A program made the translations under genes and the position numbers. The notes beneath the pieces are model-generated. The model saw only the letters and a list, made by a program, of their open reading frames with translations, had not been told where the DNA came from and searched no databases. This document shows positions 14,720 to 21,669 of a stretch of DNA of 37,682 bases, in pieces. Source of the DNA: Flavobacteriales bacterium (lineage in GTDB: Bacteria; Bacteroidota; Bacteroidia; JACJYZ01); assembly GCA_020435415.1 (NCBI GenBank), contig JAGQZQ010000027.1, forward strand, positions 1 to 37,682, in the 5' to 3' direction. The stretch's first letter is position 1. Each line of letters begins with the position of its first letter.

Positions 14720-14745
14720 AATTTCAATTGCATGCAATTGAAATT
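14720..14745. repeat. 26-bp perfect palindrome downstream of rsmI
   Basis: AATTTCAATTGCA followed by its exact reverse complement TGCAATTGAAATT, 8 bp past the rsmI stop. There is no T-tract on the rsmI strand, so it is a weak terminator at best; it may be a protein-binding site or a dispersed palindrome. Confidence 0.65.
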
Positions 14746-14753
14746 ATAAAAGG

Positions 14754-15431
14754 TCAAACAGCGCACCCCGCAACCACCAACACAATCTCTCCTTTGATGG
14801 CTTTGGATGAAAAATGGCTGTGCAATTCCGACAAGGTGCCGGTGATGTTCTCCTCATGCAGTTTGGTCAGCTCTCTCGACACAGACGCCTGCCGGTCTTT
14901 GCCGAAGGCTTCCGACAATTGTTCAAGTGTTTTCAGCAGGCGATGTGGAGATTCGAAAAAGACCATGGTCCGATCTTCCTCTGTCAAGCGTGCAATGCGG
15001 GTCTGTCTCCCTTTTTTATGTGGCAGAAATCCTTCAAAGGTAAACCGGTCGGTTGGCAATCCGGAATTAACCAGGGCGGGCAGCAATGCAGAAGGACCTG
15101 GTAAGGTTTCGTAGGCAATGCCGGACCGGATACATTCCCTCACCAGAAGAAACCCCGGATCAGAGATGCCAGGCATCCCTGCATCACTGATCAGGGCAAG
15201 AACATCTCCGTTCTTTAATCTATCCATCACCCTTTCCAGGGCCTGGTGTTCGTTGTGCTGATGGAATGCGGACAATGGTGTCGAAAGACCCAGGTGCATC
15301 ATCAGTTTCTTACTGGTACGGGTGTCTTCCGCCAGGATGGCATCAACCTCTTTCAGGACACGCATGCTTCGGAGGGTAATGTCCTCGAGGTTGCCGATGG
15401 GGGTGGGGACGATATATAGCTTGCCAGACAA
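14754..15431 (-). CDS. rsmI: 16S rRNA (cytidine-1402 2'-O)-methyltransferase RsmI
   Basis: 225 residues, slightly shorter than the E. coli enzyme. It adds a 2'-O-methyl group to C1402 in the decoding centre of 16S rRNA, using S-adenosylmethionine. The tetrapyrrole-methylase fold is clear: LYIVPTPIGNLEDITLRS at the N-terminus, LAEDTRTSKKLM (33-44), ISDAGMPGISDPG (81-93), LPGPSALLPALVNSGLPTD (110-128), FEGFLPHKKGRQ, and VFFESPHRLLKTL. The stop falls right after the VVAG strand, so the extended C-terminal tail found in some homologues is absent. It follows the HTH regulator gene on the same strand with a gap of only 14 nt and may share its transcript. Confidence 0.96.
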   Translation of the reverse strand: MSGKLYIVPTPIGNLEDITLRSMRVLKEVDAILAEDTRTSKKLMMHLGLSTPLSAFHQHNEHQALERVMDRLKNGDVLALISDAGMPGISDPGFLLVRECIRSGIAYETLPGPSALLPALVNSGLPTDRFTFEGFLPHKKGRQTRIARLTEEDRTMVFFESPHRLLKTLEQLSEAFGKDRQASVSRELTKLHEENITGTLSELHSHFSSKAIKGEIVLVVAGCAV

Positions 15432-15445
15432 GGAGGGGTGTATGA

Positions 15446-16453
15446 TCAGGCTTTGTCTATGTCTGCCATAACTGCATCCACCTTGTTTTGCAGTTTCCGG
15501 AAGAAAATACTTCGCTCACGTTCCGCCACCTGACTAACCAGGGTAGAGCGTTTGGTAAGATTATCCAGGATATTCTTGGTCCTGTCGCAAAAGCCTGTAT
15601 CATGGGTGACAAGGTAGTTCATCACATTATGGCTGACGTATACCGCCTGCTTATCTCCCATGGCAATATGGATGTTGTTATCGGGCAGTACCAGATCATT
15701 GATATAAAATTGATAGGTACCTGGTATACCCCCGGGGTTTCCGCCACAATGATATTTGAACCCATGTTCTGCCTCGGAGGCCACATGAGAAATGAGCACT
15801 TTGAGTTTACTGCAAAGGAACAAAGCGTCTTCTTTGCTTTCAAATACGTCGGTTTGCCAATAGTACCGGATCTGTGAGATCATACTCACCAATGTTTCTT
15901 GGCTCCACACTTCGGTTGTCGGGATTTTGATAGCGAGATCGATGATCTGATTGCCCAGCTCAGCCACCTTATCATCCATCATCTCTACGTTGAACCTGGC
16001 CTTTTCGAGATCGGCGAATCCGGCCATGGTCTTCATCCACACGAATGTTTTGAATGCGGCCACTTCCGGGATCTGGAACAACTGGATGATCGGAACATCT
16101 TTGCTCATATAAGTGATCCGGGCGTTCTCATAGTTCACCGTCATTTGCAGGTCATTTACAATGCCCTGTAGGTATTGGTGAATATTGAAGTTCTGGCTTT
16201 CCAGCGCCACATTCCGGAATACCACATTCTCAGATGACAGTCCCATCAGCCCATCGAATGATACACCGAAGTGCCGGCAGACCTTTTCCAGTTCACAGAT
16301 GGAGAATTCCTTTTCGCCCCGTATGCGCCGGTAAGCACTATCACTGCTTACGTCCAGCAGGTCGGAGATCTCAGTGACAAGAGATGCTCCGGAGGGCAAG
16401 GAGGATTTGACCTGGTTGATGAGGTGCTGTTGTATGGAGGCCGTTTCGATCAC
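15446..16453 (-). CDS. HTH transcriptional regulator (Cro/BetR-like N-terminal domain)
   Basis: 335 residues from a GTG at 16453. An N-terminal helix-turn-helix spans about residues 5-75: SLVTEISDLLDVSSDSAYRR, IRGEKEFSICELEKVCRHFG, VSFDGLMGL. It is followed by a long, mostly helical domain with no enzymatic motif, a layout common to an uncharacterised group of Bacteroidota regulators. The frame stays open to 16627, but that upstream stretch crosses an A-run and inverted repeats and looks non-coding, so I chose the GTG immediately before the HTH. The gene is divergent from the outer-membrane protein/MDMPI-like/TonB operon, which makes that operon its likely target. The ligand is unknown. Confidence 0.78.
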   Translation of the reverse strand: MIETASIQQHLINQVKSSLPSGASLVTEISDLLDVSSDSAYRRIRGEKEFSICELEKVCRHFGVSFDGLMGLSSENVVFRNVALESQNFNIHQYLQGIVNDLQMTVNYENARITYMSKDVPIIQLFQIPEVAAFKTFVWMKTMAGFADLEKARFNVEMMDDKVAELGNQIIDLAIKIPTTEVWSQETLVSMISQIRYYWQTDVFESKEDALFLCSKLKVLISHVASEAEHGFKYHCGGNPGGIPGTYQFYINDLVLPDNNIHIAMGDKQAVYVSHNVMNYLVTHDTGFCDRTKNILDNLTKRSTLVSQVAERERSIFFRKLQNKVDAVMADIDKA

Positions 16454-16490
16454 GCTATTTTTTTTTAAAAATATCAAAAATCCGAAGGCG

Positions 16491-16509
16491 ATTTGCATTT
16501 TTTGCAAAT
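16491..16509. promoter_or_regulatory. Candidate operator in the divergent intergenic region
   Basis: ATTTGCA-TTTTT-TGCAAAT is a perfect 7-bp inverted repeat with a 5-bp spacer, and a further GCAAAT follows at 16516-16521. It lies between the HTH regulator and the divergent barrel gene, 38 bp before the chosen regulator start. This is a typical place for an autoregulatory site. Confidence 0.4.
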
Positions 16510-16638
16510 GCATGTGCAAATCTGTCCGAACCAACTTTCGGTTTGCAATTTCTAAGAATCCGCTGATAAGGGCGGCATAATTCCGTTTCACTTCGCCATG
16601 AGACCGCGCTAGGTTTGGGGTAACCAAAACCCAAGATC

Positions 16639-17190
16639 ATGAATATCTCCGGTATTAGAACTTTCATAATAGTAATGTCTTTGTTGATGACATTGTCAAC
16701 ATCGGGCCAATCGAGATACCCTCAAACAGCTATTAAGACGGGCATCCTGGCACCCGCACTCGGACACGTCAACCTGGAGTGGGAGCAACATGTGGGAGCG
16801 GGCGTCAATATTGTTACACGGGGCGGATATATTGGGGTAGGTGAAGAGTACCGTGATAATTCGGGAGGTTATTTCGGACTTGGACTCAAGGTGCTTACTT
16901 CTCACGTTGATTCCATGCGTTTTCAATGTACCTACCTCAAGCCAGAAGTGGTATTTTCTTCATTCAGCCATCCGGAATATTACGGTGTGAAGAAAGAGGC
17001 ATCTAGCCAAAGTGCACTACTACTGAGTGTGGGTAAGCAAAACCGGGTTCTGAATCACATGGTGGTAGACTACCACGTGGGCTTCGGCTTTGGTATAGGC
17101 GATTCCGACTTCGCATTTACCCATGCCCGGATATATACGAGATTCCCTTATGTCATCACCGGGGGAATTCTTCTGGGCTTTATTTTCTAA
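16639..17190 (+). CDS. Outer-membrane beta-barrel protein
   Basis: 183 residues. A signal peptide covers about residues 1-24 (ending STSGQ). The mature part is made of short alternating strands (VNLEWEQHVGAGVNIVTRGG, YFGLGLKVLTS, ALLLSVGKQNRV, VDYHVGFGFGIG) and ends with aromatic residues (GILLGFIF), as expected for a small outer-membrane barrel of 8 or so strands. I cannot assign a subfamily. It is the first gene of a plus-strand operon: the next gene starts 42 nt later, and the whole set is divergent from an HTH regulator. Gene call strong, function unknown. Confidence 0.78.
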   Translation: MNISGIRTFIIVMSLLMTLSTSGQSRYPQTAIKTGILAPALGHVNLEWEQHVGAGVNIVTRGGYIGVGEEYRDNSGGYFGLGLKVLTSHVDSMRFQCTYLKPEVVFSSFSHPEYYGVKKEASSQSALLLSVGKQNRVLNHMVVDYHVGFGFGIGDSDFAFTHARIYTRFPYVITGGILLGFIF

Positions 17191-17232
17191 CAAACATCAA
17201 TGGGATATCATCACCCCGAAACACACACTACT

Positions 17233-18222
17233 ATGAAAGATTTCACCCAACTTTCACGAACAGACTGGATCAAACTCATAGAAGAGTTTAACACCACTTT
17301 ATATAACTCGGTAACAGGTCTGACCCGGAAACAATGGAACCGCCGTACTCCTTATCTCGGTTGGCGGGTAAGGGATGTGATGGCCAACATCACCCGGGCC
17401 AAGGTGGTTAATTTTCATCCTTCCCTGGATAGGGCGCTGGACGATTACCCCATTGCTCCAAAGGAGTTTGATACCTTTCTTCGCTGCCAACGTGAAGTGG
17501 AAGCCCGCAGACATGTTTCGATCGGTGTGCTGCTTGATGAGTTCATGACGGAAAGCGACTACCTCCTGGATCGTTACCGCCATATGTCCGATGAAGATTT
17601 TCTCAAACCCGGATGGTTCTTCGTCGGTCCGCTGAATGTTAGGGGGTTGCTGCTTACTGAGTTCGGTGATAATGTATTTCATCTTCGTGACATGTTGCAA
17701 CCCAACGGAAAATGGCAGGGCTTCGACCCATCATATTCGGAACCTCTGGTGGATTGGTTCATGCGTGAATACCGTCCGGCACACTTCCGCGCCGATCGTG
17801 CGGATCACATCCATGCGCGTATCCAATACCGCCTGAGTGGTGTGGGCGGCGGTACCTGGACCATGCGCATAGTGAACAACCGATGCATCATGTCACAGGG
17901 AGCGCATCACGATTATGATGCCGTTATCGAATCATCCGCTGAGGATATGGTTTCCACGGCCCTTGGCAGAACTTCACCCTGGTTAGGGTCGCTGGCACGC
18001 AGCATGGATTGGTTCGCCGGCGTAAACCGGAAGAGCGATGTGGTCGCTGCCATACTTCACTATGGCAGTTATGCAGATGCCTTCAAACATCGCCGGTTCA
18101 GATTTATGGGCGACCGTGACCTGGGCATGTTTGTCAACCGGAAATGTTTCTGGCACTTCTATCAGCGGACTTCCATGACGCATGAAAGGATATCCCAAAG
18201 CAGAGGAGTTGTTTGGTGTTGA
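17233..18222 (+). CDS. MDMPI/DinB-like plus SCP2-like protein, copy 1
   Basis: 329 residues from ATG 17233. The N-terminal part (about 1-175) resembles the maleylpyruvate isomerase/DinB four-helix domain, with the helix GWRVRDVMANITRAKVVNF and EFGDNVFHLRDML. The C-terminal part (about 195-300) resembles an SCP2 lipid-carrier domain (YRLSGVGGGTWTMRIVNNRC, DAVIESSAEDMVSTALG). In thiol-dependent MDMPI enzymes the first helix carries a zinc-binding His (VRDxxAH); here the position is Asn, while the later His (DNVFH) is kept, so metal-dependent catalysis is doubtful. The next gene is a close paralogue 22 nt away. An in-frame ATG at 17200 would add 11 residues and is less likely. Confidence 0.72.
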   Translation: MKDFTQLSRTDWIKLIEEFNTTLYNSVTGLTRKQWNRRTPYLGWRVRDVMANITRAKVVNFHPSLDRALDDYPIAPKEFDTFLRCQREVEARRHVSIGVLLDEFMTESDYLLDRYRHMSDEDFLKPGWFFVGPLNVRGLLLTEFGDNVFHLRDMLQPNGKWQGFDPSYSEPLVDWFMREYRPAHFRADRADHIHARIQYRLSGVGGGTWTMRIVNNRCIMSQGAHHDYDAVIESSAEDMVSTALGRTSPWLGSLARSMDWFAGVNRKSDVVAAILHYGSYADAFKHRRFRFMGDRDLGMFVNRKCFWHFYQRTSMTHERISQSRGVVWC

Positions 18223-18244
18223 AAAAAGATCAATCCCGGAAGCC

Positions 18245-19243
18245 ATGACAGATTTTACACAACTTTCCAGAACCGAATGGATCAACCTGTTTGAAAATTT
18301 CAACGCTGACCTGTTTGATTCGGTTGCCGGTTTCACAGATCACGAATGGAACAGACGCTCGCCATATGTCGGATGGCGGGTTCGGGATGTGCTGGTGAAT
18401 ATCACCCGGGCCAAAGTGGTTAATTTTCACCAATTGTTAGACCGTGCGTTGAACGACAATGAAGTGGCACCTAAAGAATTTGATACATTCCTGAGGGGAG
18501 AAAGGGAAATTATGCAGTACCGCGACATGCCGGTTCATCGTTTACTTGATGCATTCATGCTGGAAAGTGAACGCCTGATGGACAGGTACCGGCAGATGTC
18601 GGATGAGGAGTTCATGAAACCCGGATGGTTTTTCGTAGGACCCATGAATGTAAGAGGTTTGCTGCTGACCGAGTTCGGTGATAATGTGTTTCATCTCCGG
18701 GATATGTTGCAGCCCAACGGGAAATGGCAGGGTCTGGATGCCAGCTATACCAACCCCCTCACCGATTGGTTTATGCGTGAATATCGCCCGGCTCATTTCC
18801 GGGCCGAACAAGCGGAAGGCGTAACAGCTAGCATCTTGTACCGGCTTTCCGGGGTAGGTGGTGGTGCATGGACCATGATCATTGAAGGTCAAAAATGTAA
18901 GGTGGTCAAGGGAATCAGACAAGGGTACGATGTGGTGATTGCTGCGGATGTGGAAGACCTTGTGGCGCTTTCCCTGGCGCGAAGCGGGACCTGGCCCGGT
19001 GGATTGGTCCGGGGGTGGCAACGTTTTATTGGAAGTCAGCGACAAACCGACACGGTTGCCAGAATACTTCATTACCTGGCATTCCTGGATGCCATGATCA
19101 ACAGAAAAGTCCGGTTCGGTGGAGATAAGAAACTGGGGATATCCATTAACAGGAAGTGTTTCTGGCATTTTTATGAACGCACCCAAATGACCAGTGAACG
19201 TATACATCGGAGCAGGTCGATGATCCAAAAGGTAAAAGTTTAA
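18245..19243 (+). CDS. MDMPI/DinB-like plus SCP2-like protein, copy 2
   Basis: 332 residues from ATG 18245. Paralogue of the preceding gene, roughly two-thirds identical by eye with long invariant stretches (KPGWFFVGP, NVRGLLLTEFGDNVFHLRDM, LQPNGKWQG, DWFMREYRPAHFRA). It has the same two-part structure and the same loss of the first zinc-binding His (VRDVLVNITRAK). The most conserved block is at the junction between the two domains, which suggests a shared binding surface; the two proteins may form a heterodimer. The frame extends upstream into the previous gene (to 18182), but the homologous start MTDFTQLSRTEW fixes the ATG. The TonB-type receptor begins 11 nt downstream. Confidence 0.74.
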   Translation: MTDFTQLSRTEWINLFENFNADLFDSVAGFTDHEWNRRSPYVGWRVRDVLVNITRAKVVNFHQLLDRALNDNEVAPKEFDTFLRGEREIMQYRDMPVHRLLDAFMLESERLMDRYRQMSDEEFMKPGWFFVGPMNVRGLLLTEFGDNVFHLRDMLQPNGKWQGLDASYTNPLTDWFMREYRPAHFRAEQAEGVTASILYRLSGVGGGAWTMIIEGQKCKVVKGIRQGYDVVIAADVEDLVALSLARSGTWPGGLVRGWQRFIGSQRQTDTVARILHYLAFLDAMINRKVRFGGDKKLGISINRKCFWHFYERTQMTSERIHRSRSMIQKVKV

Positions 19244-19254
19244 CTTTGAGGGGT

Positions 19255-21657
19255 ATGAGATATGCCCTTACGGTTGCCTTCTGTTTTATCCTGTTTTTCA
19301 CACAGGTCGGGCTTGCACAACAAACCACGCAAACCGTTTGTGGACAGGTACGTGATAAAGATACCCGTGCTGTCATGCCGTTTGCTGCCGTGGCGCTATA
19401 CCAGGATTCCGTTTTGATACAAGGTGTACAGGCGGATCCCGATGGATTGTATCGTATGGAAGAAGTTCCATTAGGCAGATATACCCTGATCGTGAGCTTT
19501 ATCGGTTATCAATCGGAGGTGATCCCGGGCGTCATGGTTAACTCGGGAAAGGAAGTGATCCTGGATGTACTTATGGAAGAGTCTGCGGTAAAGCTGGCAG
19601 AGGTGGTTGTTACGGCTACAGAAAATCCCGGAGATGCGCTCAACCAGATGTCTTTGGTAAGTTCCCGCGCATTCTCTGTTGATGAAACCGGAAAGTACGC
19701 CGGAAGTCGCGGTGATCCGGCGCGTATGGCCAGTAACTTTGCCGGCGTGCAGGGATCTGATGATTCCTCCAATGATATTATCGTCAGGGGAAATTCGCCC
19801 ATCGGACTGTTATGGCGGCTCGAAGGGGTGAATATTCCCAATCCCAATCATTTTGGCGTGGCAGGTACGTCCGGTGGACCGGTTTCCATTCTCAACAACA
19901 AATTGCTATCAACGTCAGACTTCATGACCGGCGCCTTCCCTGCCGAATACGGCAACACCGTTTCCGGGGTCTTTGATCTGCGTATGCGGTCAGGCAATGA
20001 TGAAAAACATGAGTTCTCCGGTCAATGGGGTTTTCTGGGAACGGAGTTGTTGGCGGAAGGGCCTCTCCCGGGAAAAGGACGTGCATCCTACCTTGTAAAC
20101 TACCGTTATTCCACGCTGGCAATGTTCCGTTATCTGGGCGTTCGCATAGGCACCGATGCAGTGCCATACTACCAGGATGGTTCTTTTAAACTCAACTTTC
20201 CCACGCAAAAGTCAGGGGATTTTTCTCTTTTCGGCATCGGTGGCCTCAGCCACATTGATCTGGTGAAAAGTACCGTGACTGACCCCAATCAAGTAGACAT
20301 CTACGGCGATGCGGATGTAGATGAATACTACAGCACCGGTATGGGTGTGTTGGGCGCAAACTATACAAAATCATTGGGTCCGAAGACGTATGCGAAGGTA
20401 ACCCTTTCCATGTCCAGGGAACACCAGAGAAATTCCAACGAACGCTTTATCCGGCATATTGACAATGGCTTGTTTGTATTGGATAGTTTATACCACGTGT
20501 TGGGTTATAATTTCTATCAGGACAAGTATGCACTTTCAGTATTTGTCAACCACAAACTCAGCAATCAACACGTACTAAAAGCAGGATTTATATCCGATCA
20601 CTACTGCGTGGATATGGCCGACAGCACCTTTGACGAATCGCTACAGAAGTTCATCACCCGGCTGGATTATGCCGGGGGGATGTACCTGAACCAGGGGTTT
20701 CTTCAGTGGCAGTGGAAGCAGTCTGATAAGGTTACGGTTACTGCTGGAATGCATGGACAGTACCTTACACTGAATAATGCCCTTGCCATTGAACCAAGGG
20801 CGGGTATCAAGTGGAAGATCAAACCCACGCAGTCTTTGTCGGCAGGAATAGGCATGCACAGCCAGATGATGCCCACCTATTTATATTTTGTTCATGAGTA
20901 TGATGCCATGGGTAGGGTGATGATGGCCAACAGGAATACCGGTTTTTCAAGAAGCAATCATTATGTGGTGGCTTATGATAATGCTGTACGTAAAGAGTGC
21001 AGATTAAAAGTGGAAGCTTATTACCAACAACTCTACAAAGTGCCTGTAGAAGTAAACAGATCATCGTACTCCATTCTGAATGAGGGTACGGAGTTGAACC
21101 GGTTCTTTCCGGACAGCATGATGAATAAAGGTAGAGGACGTAACATGGGTGTGGAGCTTACCCTGGAACGCTTCTTTCATGACCACTGGTTCGGGATGAT
21201 CACCACGTCATTGTATGATTAGAAATACGAAGGCAGCAATGGTATGACATATCCGACTTCCTTCAACGGCCGCTTTTCCACCAATTTTCTGGGCGGATAT
21301 GAATTTCAATGGAAAGCTAAACGGGAGACAAGCCTTGGTGTCGGCGGTAAGATCACCTGGGCAGGAGGACGACGGTATACACCGGTGCTTGTTGATTCAT
21401 CCCAAACCGTAGGTTATGCCGTTTATGATGACAGCCAGCGCAACGGCAAACAATTTCGCAATTACTTCCGCGCTGATCTGAAGTTGAATTACAAGATCAA
21501 TGCATCCAGGCTGACCCACGAGATCGGTCTGGATCTGGTGAATGTAACTGGTCAGGAGAACATACTTAAGCAATCTTATACCGGTGGAAACCCGCCGCTA
21601 AGGGAAGAGTACCAGCTTGGCTTTCTTCCTATCTTCTATTACAAAATAGATTTTTAG
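19255..21657 (+). pseudogene. TonB-dependent receptor interrupted by in-frame TAG at codon 656
   Basis: One frame of about 800 codons from ATG 19255 to TAG 21655-21657. A signal peptide (1-22) is followed by a carboxypeptidase-regulatory beta-sandwich (about 28-120, VCGQVRDKDTRAVMPFAAVA ... LAEVVVTA), a plug domain (about 125-245, NDIIVRGNSPIGLLWRLEGV) and a long beta-barrel ending in Phe (YYKIDF). At 21220-21222 a TAG splits the barrel: ...ITTSLYD before it, KYEGSNGMTYPTSFNGRFST after it. The downstream part is unmistakably the rest of the barrel in the same frame; related receptors usually have a Ser or similar residue here. It is the last gene of the operon starting at 16639. Either the receptor is inactivated in this strain, or the base is a sequence error. 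Confidence 0.8.
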
Positions 21658-21669
21658 TGCTGCTGGGCA

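Noticed and set aside
16454-16627. N-terminal extension of the HTH regulator to a start at 16627
   Set aside because: The stretch crosses a homopolymer, the candidate operator and the region needed for divergent promoters; the HTH begins right after the GTG at 16453.
1777-21222. Genome-wide reassignment of TAG to an amino acid, suggested by several in-frame TAG codons
   Set aside because: TAG is the evident normal stop of recJ (7558), aroF (10605), the Kir-like gene (9799), DUF5686 (21670), hemW (26693-26695) and the TonB receptor itself (21655-21657), where the protein ends at the expected family position.
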